Source: Simmondsia chinensis (taxonomy: Eukaryota; Streptophyta; Magnoliopsida; Caryophyllales; Simmondsiaceae). Taken from it: 64,000 bases of DNA. Numbering within the stretch: the first letter of the stretch is position 1; every line of letters begins with the position of its first letter. Position numbers and translations under genes: made by a program. Where the stretch lies: NCBI GenBank assembly GCA_018398585.1, contig JAGTTD010000011.1, positions 10,043,001-10,107,000 of the forward strand, written 5' to 3'. Positions 44,147 through 54,617 of the stretch are shown in pieces. The notes beneath the pieces are model-generated. The model did not search any database. It was not told where the DNA came from and saw only the letters and a list, made by a program, of their open reading frames with translations.

Positions 44147-44829
44147 CTATTCAAGCAACCGTGCCCAGTCCCTTTGGTTGGCACTCACATTGTGCCTCAA
44201 GTACAACTCCACTAAGGCATTCACTCTCTTGGTTTGCCCGTCCGTTTGTGGATGAAAGCTTGTGGAATAATGGAGGTTTGAGCCCATCAATTTGAAAAGC
44301 TCACTCCAAAACTTAGCCGTAAACCTAGGGTCCCTATCACTAATGATACTCCTAGGCAAACCCCATTACTTGACCACATACTTGAAAAATAAGCGTGCGG
44401 CCTCAACGGCATTGCTGTCCTTAGGGGCTGCAATGAAAGTCCCATACTTTGTCAAACGATCTATTATAACCATAATAGAACCCATACCTTCGGAGTTTGG
44501 CAAAGCGGAGATGAAGTCCATGGATATGCTTTCCCACGGACAGGCAGGTACGGGTAGAGTTTCAAGCAACCCAGCCGGTGTCTTCAACTCAACCTTGTCC
44601 TGTTGAAAACAAGACATGTCTTGACATACACCTCTACATCGTCCCTCATCCTAGGCCAATAAAAATTTTCCTCCAAAACTGTCGTTGTCCTCTCGACCCC
44701 TGGGTGCCCAGCCCAAGGCGTGTCATGGCATTCCTTTAGTATGTCACGCCTTAAGTTGGCCCACCTAGGTACGTACACCCGGTTGCCCACTGTGAACAAC
44801 AGCCCATTGTCAACCCAAAACCTGCGCAT
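44147..44829 (-). pseudogene. E integrase core, broken
   Basis: Three frames: 44584-44829 (HDTPWAGHPGVERTTTVLEE, FYWPRMRDDVEVYVKTCL), 44366-44617 (WESISMDFISALP, IMVIIDRLTKYGTFIAAP) and 44147-44359 (PRSIISDRDPRFTAKFW, HPQTDGQTKRVNALVE). The two catalytic Asp residues are present, but the Glu of the TDGQTERVN motif is Lys. In the zinc finger the second pair reads CLVF, so one Cys is lost. The enzyme would be inactive. Confidence 0.85.
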
Positions 44830-45027
44830 CTAGCCCTGTGCTGCAAGTCTTGACATTGTCTGACCCCAAGTGTCCCGTGTCATCCCTTCCCTGATCTTGT
44901 CCAGGATTGTGCCCTGGACGGCACTGACAGCAGCCAACTCATGCCTGCGACTTAGTGCGTCTGCCACTAAGTTCACCTTACCCGGTTTGTACTCCATGAC
45001 ATAATCAAACTCCGCTAAGAAGTCCTG

Positions 45028-46251
45028 TCACCGGGCCTGTTTTGGACTGAGCTTCTTTTGATTTTGAAAGTAACTCATAGCCACGTTATCGGTCTTGATC
45101 ACAAACGTGCTCCCCAACAAATAGTGACGCCAAATTCTCAAACAATGAATAATGGCGGTCATCTCCTTGTCATGAACAGCATAGCGGTGCTCCGTGTCAT
45201 CGAGCTTTCTGGACACAACGGGGTGCCCTTGTTGCATCAAGACCCCACCTATTGCATAATCCGAAGCATCTGTGTGAACTTCGAAAGGCAAAGTAAAATT
45301 AGGTAGAAAAAGGACCGGCTCTTCCATGACAGCCCTCTTGAGATCCATGAAGGCATTATGACATACATCATCCCAATGCCACGGTACCTTCTTCCTAAGT
45401 AAATAGGTTAGGGGCATAGCCCTAGCCGAATAACCCCGGATGAACCTAAGGTAATAGTTCACTAGGCCCAAGAACGACCTTAGTGCACTAACGTCCGTAG
45501 GCGCACCCCATTCCTCAATACCACGAACGTTGGCATTGTCCATGCTAATCTTTCCATGGCCTATACGGTGACCAAGGAAATGAACCTCCTCTTGAGCAAA
45601 GGAGCACTTCTCCCTTTTCACATACAACTGGTTCTCCCTCAAAACCTGGAAAACCTGGGCTAAGTGTTCCACGAGCCCCCTCAATGACTCACTATACACC
45701 ACTATGTCATCAAGGTAAACCACAACAAATTTGTCTAAAAATGGCTTAAAGATTTCATTCATTAAAGTACAAAATGTTGCGGGTGCATTTGTCAAGCCAA
45801 AAGGCATGACAAGAAATTCATATGACCCATATCGTGTCACACAAGTGGTCTTGGGCTCGTCTCCCTCTGCTATCTGGACTTGCAAATAACCCGACCTCAA
45901 ATCTAATTTAGAAAAGAACCGGGCCTTAACCAACCGATCAAAAAAATCAGCCACAAGCGGAATATGATACTTATTCTTCACGGCGACCTTGTTCAAGGCC
46001 CTATAGTCAATGCACATACGAAGAGAACTGTCTTGCTTCTTTTGGAACAAAACGGGTGCACCATAAGGGGCCTTGGAAGGCTTAATGAACCCTGAGTCAA
46101 GAAGATCCCCCAATTGCCTCCTCAACTCTTCCAACTCCGGAGGAGCCATACAGTAAGGCCACATAGCGGGAGGCCTTGCCCCGTGCTCCAACTCTATCCT
46201 ATGATCTACCCCCCTCCTAGGTGGTAGGTGTTTGGGTAATTCGGGTGGCAT
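45028..46251 (-). pseudogene. E reverse transcriptase and RNase H
   Basis: The longest pol frame of the window, 407 codons, uninterrupted: [92 protein letters not shown], the catalytic VVVYLDDIVVYSE, HFLGHRIGHGKISMD, LRSFLGLVNYYLRFIRGYS, then RNase H with HTDASDYAIGGVLMQQ and KTDNVAMSYF. It ends in TGA shortly before the ADALSRR region (44900-44980), which follows in frame. All RT and RNase H catalytic residues seen are intact. It belongs to a gag-pol polyprotein, not a separate gene. Confidence 0.9.
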
Positions 46252-46416
46252 GACATCTTTGAAGATATCTAGGACCCCTTGTATCTACAAGGGTATAGAT
46301 GAAGAAACATCCCCCTCACCCCCAACCAACGTGGCAATGAAGGTCTCCCTCTTCTTCCTAATCCCCCTCCTAACCTGCATGGCAGAAAGAAGCCTAGCCC
46401 CCACTCTTTCCTGTAG
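46252..46416 (-). pseudogene. E PR-RT linker
   Basis: Connects protease and RT with stops (for example near 46286 and 46418). Short conserved words such as RLLSAMQ and REGDVSSSIP can be read. No separate gene. Confidence 0.5.
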
Positions 46417-46884
46417 TCAAGGCACCCCAAAGGTTCTCCCCCCATGTGTTATTATCATTTGGTTATCTTTTGTGAAGGAAAAGGTTTTAACCCCATCAAG
46501 AAAGTCCATCCCTAAGACAAACCTAAAGTCATCTAAGGGCACCACCGTCAAGTCCACCATGCCGCACCAATCCCCCAATTGGATGACCACATTCCTAGCT
46601 ACCCCATGGATAGGCTGGGTTGAAGCTTTAACGGTCTTCAACCAACTCACCCCCTTGTCAAGGCTCAACTTGAGCCATGCTGCCTCCTCCGCGGTGACAA
46701 AGTTATGAGAAGCCCTTGTGTCAACCAAGGCCTTCGTTTCCATACCACTGACATGGGCACTGACAAACATCAGTCCCATGTGTGGATGCGCACCATCGTT
46801 TGCCTCTGTCCTACTGGTCCTGCCTGTCACATGAACCTCCGCACGTAGTGAGAAAATTGGACCAGCTCCGTTCGTAGAATCCAA
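46417..46884 (-). pseudogene. D-E fusion frame: D ORF start joined to E gag end and protease
   Basis: 155 codons. The first nine (MDSTNGAGP) are the start of the D ORF (MDSTNGACP at 51623). From about 46857 the sequence is the end of an E gag and its protease: MGLMFVSAHVSGMETKALVD, ASHNFV, AVNVVIQLGDW-type strand, DLTVVPLDDFRFVLGMDFLD. The active site reads DTR instead of DTG. So an unrelated leader and start codon have been joined in frame to E, with most of the E gag missing. It ends at a TAG before the PR-RT linker. Confidence 0.8.
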
Positions 46885-47906
46885 GTTCGAAATTCACAGT
46901 AGTGAGAAACTTGTTCGCACTCCTCAACAATTGATTTCTTAATGAAGTTCTACTCCTTCGTTCACACAAACAATCACTTGCTATTGGTTCGACAATCGTC
47001 ACGGGTTACAACCCTAGCTTGCGGATTTTCGCGCAAAGAGTATTCAACAAACCCTAAATTCGAACGATTTTTGACAGCAAGGCTTTCTTGATTAATTCAG
47101 ACTAAGAAACTAAAATAAGTTCGATAAGTCAATAATGATGATCTAAACTCACGATTCACCACAATCTTCAAGGATGAAATCGAATTTCAACAGTTTTGGT
47201 GCCAAGTTTGTTGTCAGAATTTCGCCTAATCCAATCTCGACTCTATAACATATAATTCTTAAGAATTCCACGCAGATTTTGATTACTTCTCACCACTTCT
47301 ATGCTTAACAACACAATTTCTTCATAATTCAACCACAAAAGCAGATTTGGATCGAGCTTGAACTTGCAGTTCAGAAACAGTTACCTCAACTTCAATTCCT
47401 GAGTTGTAGAATCTGATTGAACCTCAACTCAGCTGATTTTTGCTCTTTTGATGATGATCAAGTATAATGTGGATCAAATAGCTCAATTTAAACTTCTTCT
47501 TCAACCGATCAGATGAGTGATCGATTAAGAATAGCTAGCTCAGCACACAGCTTCAGTAACTACTACTTGCTTCATCACTCAACTTCTGCAACAAATGCTT
47601 GATCGATCCTTTTGAATTCAATCTGAATCAGCTTTAATGTTGATTATACTCAACAGATACTGATCAATTGAACTTCCCTCAATGTAATTCGATCACTTTA
47701 ATCCCAACCGAAAGCAACTACCCAGGCTTTGCAGTAACTGATGCAGTAACCGCCCAAACACACGTTTCAAATTTCAGAATTGACTTTTAATCACAAAATC
47801 TGAATTAAATCAGTATTAACCTTTTTTTTGTTGATTAATTGCAACAAAATTAACCAGATTTTGTATTTTTTCGGATATGAGCTTGATTCAGAAGCCACAT
47901 CAAGGC
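46858..47906 (-). other. D leader, copy 1
   Basis: About 1.05 kb between the primer site and the ATG, matching 51597-52646 at roughly 96% by eye. No long open frame, rich in ttcaatttgatc-like words. It is the 5' untranslated region of D, here placed in front of E pol. Confidence 0.75.
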
Positions 47907-47918
47907 TCTGATACCAAT
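47907..47918 (-). promoter_or_regulatory. D primer-binding site, copy 1 (initiator tRNA-Met)
   Basis: Plus-strand gctctgatacca: the complement tggtatcagagc is a perfect match to the plant initiator tRNA-Met 3' end. It lies directly beside the LTR at 47919 (one A between). Confidence 0.85.
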
Positions 47919-48428
47919 TGTTAAGGTTTCAAAGATCGCTCTTGAGCCTTAACCTTGGTTGGGATAGAGAGAGTATGAGATGAAAAAAGAATATAGAGTT
48001 TAGATGAGAAAGAAGGGAAAGGAGATGAGAAAGTAGAGAGGATATGAAAGATATCAATTCTTTCATCAAAGTTATATGAGATTACAAGCCTAAGCCTTAC
48101 TATTTATACTACTTACATGATAAGATTTATTACATTGCATATAGCCACACAAGGACTAACCAACTTAACCGCCACCTAACCAATTAACCGCCCACCTTGA
48201 CCAGCCATAGACTTCCTAAGCAAGACCACACTTAAACTCACTTACACATGACACAACCAAAGCTTATTCTACTAATTACAGTACCAACACTATAATACCA
48301 CTTGCAGCTACACCAAATGATCACAATGCAGCAGCAACGGCGGCCAACAACAGCTAACAACAACAACATAGCAGCAGGACAGCACCACAGCCACCACGGT
48401 TCATGCCTCAGATTCTCAGTTCATAACA
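47919..48428 (-). repeat. D LTR shared by two units
   Basis: 510 bp, tgttaaggtttcaaagatcg ... ctcagttcataaca. It has a primer site on its low side and a polypurine tract on its high side. It is therefore the 5' LTR of one D unit and the 3' LTR of the next, as expected after unequal recombination. TATA complement ctatttata at 48110-48118. Confidence 0.85.
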
Positions 48429-48460
48429 TTCCCTTCCCTTTAAGAACATTCCTGTCCTCA
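48429..48460 (-). promoter_or_regulatory. D polypurine tract
   Basis: On the minus strand ttcttaaagggaagggaa ends at the LTR start tgttatgaac. Confidence 0.8.
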
Positions 48461-48607
48461 AGAATAGAAGAGAGTTGTAATAATGAAGACCCCAATTGCA
48501 TATGAAAAGAAAGCTGAAGTGATGAATTCTGGCTGAAATCTGCAGCTGGGAGGACCTTTGAAGCAATCCCATCTGAATTTCAAACAGAGCACTTTGTATG
48601 ATGTTAT

Positions 48608-49222
48608 CTAGATGCAATGTTCGCATTTGAGTACATAATACTCTTTAGGAGGTTTGCTACGATCGAAACAAACATCACAACCCCTCATAAAGTAATTAAC
48701 ACAGCCCAAACTTCTATCTTCCTGCTGAGAATCACGAAATGCAGCAACATTTATGTCATTCTGCTGGTAAAAGGCCGCACAACTAATTTTGTATATCTTT
48801 AATCCCATTAAACTGCATTTGAAGTCCTTTAACACCTCGGGAGGCCTTCCAAACTCAAACCAAAAGAACCCAACATCAAATTCTGCTTGTGGACATTTCC
48901 CATTGCAACACACACAACCACTTTTCTTGACCATTGAAGCAACACACATACTAAACTCTTTCATCTTGGATCTTATCCAGAATTTGTATTGCTCACACAA
49001 CCACATACTAAACCAACTCATGACATGCTCAACAAATTCTTGATTGCTTTCCAATTGCACAAAAATTGCTGCAGAAACCAGAAATTCAGCAGTGCTAACC
49101 CGATATAAATCATATTGACCGATTTCAGCTTGTTTCTTGTTCAAATGGAGGCTCTTTGATGTGAGCAAGTTATTACACCTTCCCAAAGTCATGATAGCAT
49201 CAATCGCATTCCATTTGAGCAT
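48608..49222 (-). CDS. D 3' open frame, unknown product (204 codons)
   Basis: Open from ATG at 49222 to TAG at 48608. The product would be 204 aa, with hydrophobic/aromatic and Cys-containing patches (CVCCNGKCPQ near the middle; CDVCF and KCEHC near the end). The Cys pairs could bind metal, but the spacing fits no family I recognise. It lies downstream of the long D frame in another frame, so it may be the continuation of that protein after frameshifts. Unlike the LTR shadows it is long and lies inside the element. Codon evidence alone cannot prove expression. Confidence 0.35.
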   Translation of the reverse strand: MLKWNAIDAIMTLGRCNNLLTSKSLHLNKKQAEIGQYDLYRVSTAEFLVSAAIFVQLESNQEFVEHVMSWFSMWLCEQYKFWIRSKMKEFSMCVASMVKKSGCVCCNGKCPQAEFDVGFFWFEFGRPPEVLKDFKCSLMGLKIYKISCAAFYQQNDINVAAFRDSQQEDRSLGCVNYFMRGCDVCFDRSKPPKEYYVLKCEHCI

Positions 49223-49427
49223 CTCATTTGCTGCTGTTAATGAAAAAATTCGAAAATTGGAATTCTCCCAGAATTATCAGCATTTACAGCAGCTTCAGAT
49301 TCAATGGCTTGAACCTTGATTGTAAGCTTGTAAGATTTGAAATTTTTAGCCACTTCTTCCCAAACTCTTGCATAGAACACACAAATTAGGAGCTCATAAA
49401 CCATTGTTGAATGCCAAATGCACACTG

Positions 49428-51623
49428 TCATAACTTGAACACCCAAAACATTCCAACGACACTTCCAATGCTGCAGCTCACAACTTCCAGCCTGTTCTCG
49501 AGTCTTTCCTGGATCCAAAGCTCATCCCGCCACCAAAAGAATTCTTGAACAGCTTTCAACTTCTTCAAAATCAGAGCTGCTTTATTCCAAACTTCTTTGC
49601 TGATAGTTATTCTGATTTTAGTTGGAGTTTTCCTCAATCTTGCATTGACCTTTTCCATCCAAACATTAAGAAGATATTGAAGCTTGCGCAAATGATTTTT
49701 CCACTCAGAACACCCACAACAGATCACCAACATGCCTCCCTTCTATAATGTGATCCAATTTTGCCATAGTTCTGAATTTCTAGCCACAAGCTCTTGTATT
49801 CCAAAATCCAACCAACCACCATGCCCCATAACCTCAAGAGGGCTCACATTTGGTTGCACTAATGGAGCTTGTTCTCTGCCCATAGCTCGATTAATGCACC
49901 ATCTAAATTTGGTGCTCAATATACTTGCCACATGACTATCCAACACTGTCATATCAGAACCACTATCAAAAATAACCCAAATACCTTCAATGCTGATGGA
50001 TCTTGGCTGAACAAACCTCATTTTCAGATCAGAACTCAATTTGTGAACTTCTAACATGTTAAAAATTCTCCTCGAAATCAGTCTTGGCTGAAATTGGACT
50101 TGGGGAATGATTTCAGCATCTTGCTTGAACCTTTCCTCCAACTCGGCCTCATATTTCGGCTTGTTACAATCATGATCTACTTTCCCTGGATCAAAGGGAC
50201 TTCCAACACCAAATACATCAGTTAAAGCACCTGCTGTACTGCCTTTGGTTTGATCAGAAATCGATTTTAGAATAATACTGCATTTGTACACATCCAACAG
50301 CTCAATTGCCCATGCGGACACCATGCTTTGTATGTGATGAACCTCGAAACACACTCTCGCAGCTCGAGTGCTTCTTTTTGGCAAAAATTTGACTCCTCTC
50401 AACTTCATATAGTCTTGAGAATCTTCTCCCGGATCAGGAGGCAACTTGTCATAAGGACTTGCACTTGGATAAGTCACAACTCCACTCACATAAAGGAATA
50501 GATCATTTCGAACTTGCCGATCGGCATGCCGATAGTGTAATTCAGAGGCTCTAAGTTCATATACATTCTCCCAACACAAGAGACCTTGCAAAGCATCCAA
50601 TATAATGTTGTTCTGGATCTGAGTTAGCACGACAACATGCCCAAAGGTGAACTTAAGCATAGCTTGATCTGCATTTGAAGGCACTGCAGTAGCAACAATG
50701 GATTCCCCAGCAAAATGACATTGCTCAGCAGTAAAATCACTTCGGTTCTGCCTTCCAACTTGCCATGGAGTATCACTTAACTGATTTTGAAACGTATTCG
50801 GTGATATTTCAGCCGTAACATCAAGTTTTTCAGTTGGAATCACAGATTCGGCCACAACCAGTCCTTGTCTACCAGCATACATATCTAAATCTTGTATCCC
50901 AGTAGCCACACCAGTAAGATCATGATCTTGAGTTAGTTCTTGTTGAAAATTAAGCATCATATCTTCTTCCAGTGGCTCATCACGATGTCCCATGGTTGAA
51001 TTGGACTCAACTACCACAACAACCGGTTGTCCATGGTTTCGTTCTTGCAAATTCAAAAGCTCCTTAGGCTGACACACATCCTCACACTTCAATTTTGGCT
51101 TTGTCAACTTCTTCTTACCCACGACATCTTTCAATGCTTCACTTAGGTGACTTCTCTTCTATTTACTCTTTGCTTTCTTAATCATTTCTTTGACATGTGA
51201 ATCATATTCCCATTCCGGATGCATGTCATATTGTGCCTCAACATCATCAAGATACTCTAACTATAGCAAAGAGTCTTCATAAAGATCATCTAGCTCTAAC
51301 TGAGGTTCTTCTAACTCATGTTCAACAATTTCGGCACTATCGGGGACGAGTTCATCTCCAACGGCAATAGATTCCACTCTCTCTTTTCGCTCAACACAGA
51401 ACTTCCGTTGTCTAACCCTATCTGCTAATTCCAGAAACTCATTTGCATTAAGAACACCAGCACAATCACAACTGATGTTAGTAACTAGTTCAGCTGAAAA
51501 TGGCAGTTTCTCCATTAGCTTCATACATTCTTGTCTCAATTTCTCCAACAACTCAATCAACTCAGCCATATCGAGAATGAACAACAACCTCAATCTTGGA
51601 CAAGCTCCATTCGTAGAATCCAA
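49428..51623 (-). pseudogene. D long ORF, unknown, with three amber codons
   Basis: One frame of about 732 codons from ATG at 51623 to 49428, interrupted only by TAG at about 51261, 51162 and 49743. The N-terminal 120 residues are Leu/Glu-rich and probably coiled coil (MAELIELLEKLRQECMKLME), with a later acidic stretch (VEHELEEPQLELDDLYED). A Lys/Glu-rich linker follows. The middle (49743-51134, 463 codons) has no known fold except a retropepsin-like IWVIFDSGSDMTVLDSHVAS near 49960. Beyond the third TAG come Trp-rich segments (KEVWNKAALILKKL). A divergent gag-protease is the best guess; a captured host coding sequence is the alternative. Confidence 0.5.
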
Positions 51624-52646
51624 GTTCGAAAATCACAGTAGTGAGAAACTTGTTCGCACTCCTCAACAATTGATTTCTTAATGAAGTTCTACTCCTTCGT
51701 TCACACAAAAAATCACTTGCTATCAGTTTGACAATCGTCACGGGTTACAACCCTAGCTTGCAGATTTTCGCGCACAGAGTATTCGACAAACCCTAACTTC
51801 GAATGATTTTTGACAGCGAGGCTTTCTTGATTAATTCAGACTAAGAAACTAAAATAAGTTCGATAAGTCAATAATGATGATCTAAATGCACGATTCACCA
51901 CAATCTTCAAGGATGAAATCGAATTTCAACAGTTTTGGTGCCAAGTTTGTTGTCAGAATTTCGCCTAATCCAATCTCGACTCTATAACATATAATTCTTA
52001 AGAATTCCACATAGATTCTGATTAATTCTCACCACTTCTATGCTTAACGACACAATTTCCTCATAATTCAACAACAAAAGCAGATTTGGATCGAGTTTGA
52101 ACTTGCAGTTCAGAAACAGTTGCCTCAACTTCAATTCCTGAGTTGTAGAATCTAATTGAACCTCAATTCAGCTGATTTTTTCTCTTTTGATGATGATCAA
52201 GTATAATGTGGATCAAATAGCTCAATTTAAACTTCTTCTTCAACCGATCAGATGAGTGATCGATCAAGAATAGCTAGCTCAGCACAAAGCTTCAGCAACT
52301 ACTACTTGCTTCATCACTCAACTTCTACAACAAATGCTTGATCGATCCTTTTGAATTCAATCTAAATCAGCTTTAATGTTGATTATACTCAACAGATACT
52401 GGTCAATTGAACTTCCCTCAATGTAATTCGATCACTTTAATCCCAACCGAAAGCAACTACCCAGGCTTTGCAGTAACTGATGCAGTAACCGCCTAAACAC
52501 ACGTTTCAAATTTCAGAATTGACTTTTAATCACAAAATCTGAATTAAATCAGTATCAGCCTTTTTTTTGTTGTTTAATTGCAACAAAATTAACCAGATTT
52601 TGTATTTTTTCGGATATGAGCTTGATTCGGAAGCCAAATCAAGGCT
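51624..52646 (-). other. D leader, copy 2
   Basis: Untranslated region between primer site and ATG, about 96% like 46885-47906. No gene. Confidence 0.75.
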
Positions 52647-52658
52647 TTGATACCAATT
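52647..52658 (-). promoter_or_regulatory. D primer-binding site, copy 2
   Basis: Plus-strand gctttgataccaa: complement tggtatcaaagc, one mismatch to the initiator tRNA-Met end. Confidence 0.8.
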
Positions 52659-53177
52659 GTTAAGGTTTCGAAGATTGCTCTTGAGCCTTAACCTTGGTTG
52701 GGATAGAGAGAGTATGAGATGAGAAAAGAATATAGAGTTTAGATGAGAAAGAAGGGAAAGGAGATGAGAAAGTAGAGAGGATATCAAAGATACCAATTCA
52801 TTCATCAAATTTATATGAGATTACAAGCCTAAGCCTTGCTATTTATACTACTTACATGATAAGATTTATTACATTGCATATAGCCACACAAGGACTAACC
52901 AACTTAACTGCCACCTAACCAATTAGCCGCCCACCTTGACCAGCCATAGACTTCCTAAGCAAGACCACACTTAAACTCACTTACACATGACACAACCAAA
53001 GCTTATTCTACTAATTACAATACCAACACTCTAATACCACTTTCAGCTACACCAAATGATCACAATGCAGCAGCAACGGCAGCCAGCAGCAGCCAACAGC
53101 AGCGAACAACAGCAACATAGCAGCAGGACAGCATCACAGCCGCCACGGTTCATGCCTCGGATTCTCGGTTCATAGCA
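52659..53177 (-). repeat. D 5' LTR
   Basis: 519 bp, tgttaaggtttcgaagattg ... tcggttcatagca. Slightly longer than 47919-48428 because of extra CAG-type units (about 53068-53125). TATA complement ctatttata at 52839-52847. Confidence 0.85.
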
Positions 53178-53803
53178 CTAAATTCCTAAGTCCAAGTCCA
53201 GTGAGGCTACCCAATGTCACTCCAAAAGTCCGTAATTGAGTCAAGCATCCAATTCTCCTTGCAACGGTAAGGAATTCACACAAAGTCCTCAAGTCTTGTT
53301 TGTTTAGTATTTTAATTGGAAAGTAAGTAATGAAGGAAAAAGGATCAAGTAAACACTCTCTCACACACACACACACGGTTTAAAGTGGAAGATCAAAGCT
53401 ACAAAGAAAGTAAATATATGAACATAAACATGAACACAAGTATTTGTGGGTAAAGGGAAAATTACCCATTTTGATGGTGCTTGGCACCTATTTATATTGC
53501 ACAAATGAAATGGTACAATGACATGAAAAGAAATGAAGATAACTAATACAACTCTTCCTAATTCTATGCCTAAAAACCCACCTAAAAATCAGGAAATGGA
53601 GAACAACCTCCATAACCGCCTCTAACTACCTTAATCGTCCACCCCCAAACGTCCCTTATCCTAGTCAATTACACACGTGGATTTGCTTATTTACACGTAG
53701 GAAAATACAATAAATACAAGTAAATTAAATACAAGTATTAAACGTACAAAATACATCGTATAAAATGTACTAAAAATCCTATGAACTAAGGCGGTGGGTG
53801 ACA
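53178..53803 (-). repeat. E LTR (second copy)
   Basis: Partner of 42789-43427, about 28 differences by eye plus a 16-bp deletion. It abuts the D LTR at exactly the same base as in the left copy, and there is no E primer site or leader beside it. Confidence 0.8.
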
Positions 53804-54612
53804 ATATGCTGTAATTGCTTCCTCTGTTGCATCAAATCAGAGACTTCCAATACATATAAAGTTATATTTTGCAATAAGAAAGGAGTAGGAGGATCATAGC
53901 CATAAAGAGCTTTGAAAGGAGTAGTGCCAAGAGAAGCATGAGAATGAGTATTGTACCAATACTCAGCTAGAGATTACCATTTGTTCCACTCCTTAGGATG
54001 AGTGGAAACGATACTCCTAAGATATTGTTCAATGCATTGATTGACCCTCTCCATTTGTCCACTAGTCTGAGGATGGCACGAAGAGTTGAGAGCCAAAGTA
54101 GTCCCCATAAGCTGGAACAATTCCCTCCAAAAATGACTTATAAAAATTCTATCTCGATCAGATACAATGGATTGTGGCAATCCATATAACTTATATATAT
54201 TATCCAAGAAGCATTTGGCCAATTTTTCAGCTGTGACTGTCTGGATCAAAGCAATGAAATGGCTAAACTTTGTGAAACGATCAACAACAACCCATATCAC
54301 TTCCTTTCCTTCAAACTTAGGCAAGCCTTCAATAAACTCTATACTAATATTCACCCAAGCTCCATCTGGAACAGGGAGAGGCTGCAAAAGACCATGATAC
54401 CTGTGATCACCCAGCTTAATTTGTTGACATATATTACAAGAGCACACAAACTCAATTATTGCTTTCTTTAAACCAAGCCAACTGAAATATGCTTTAATTC
54501 CCTGATATGTGCCTTTAGCACTTGAATGTCCACCCCAAGCTGTGTCATGTGAAGCACTCATGATCTGATCCCTCAATTCTACTTTAGAACCAATGTATAA
54601 CCTACCTTTCAA
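53804..54612 (-). pseudogene. C integrase core
   Basis: 53974-54612 is open (212 codons): WGGHSSAKGTYQGIKAYFSW, CSCNICQQIK, WVNISIEFIEGLP, VIWVVVDRFTKFSHFIAL, LPQSIVSDRDRIFISHFW, HPQTSGQMERVNQ. The first catalytic Asp of the family (MDF) is Glu here (IEF); the second Asp and the Glu are present. After a stop (TGG to TAG at about 53973) the C-terminal part continues to 53804, where the E/D insertion cuts it. Confidence 0.85.
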
Positions 54613-54617
54613 TCGAA

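Larger units (their letters stand above)
47919..53177 (-). mobile_element. D: non-autonomous LTR element with unknown ORF
   Basis: 5.26 kb on the minus strand: LTRs 52659-53177 and 47919-48428, initiator-Met primer site, a leader of about 1 kb, a long frame of unknown product, a polypurine tract. No RT, RNase H, IN or CCHC knuckle is readable anywhere in 48429-52658. LTR start (tgttatgaa), primer site and polypurine tract resemble B, so D probably uses a chromovirus enzyme set. It differs from a plain gag-only element because the ORF does not resemble the gags of B, C or R1. Confidence 0.8.
42597..53803 (-). mobile_element. E/D composite insertion in C integrase
   Basis: Boundaries tgtctacaacc (42597) and gtgggtgaca (53803), with catat on the left and atatg on the right: a 4-bp overlap atat, or 5 bp with a mismatch. 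Removing it restores a continuous C integrase reading. Order from low to high coordinate: partial D LTR (42606-42788), E LTR (42789-43427), E pol (43428-46857), D leader (46858-47918), D LTR (47919-48428), D internal (48429-52658), D LTR (52659-53177), E LTR (53178-53803). Confidence 0.75.

Noticed and set aside
43669..46708. Plus-strand open frames opposite E pol (for example 46232-46708, 158 codons)
   Set aside because: They are the complementary strand of well-identified pol frames and contain no domain.
49743..51134. 463-codon frame as a host protein gene
   Set aside because: It lies between two D LTRs, behind a primer site, in the same frame as the D ORF start, and contains a retropepsin-like motif. 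A captured host sequence is not excluded but not supported.
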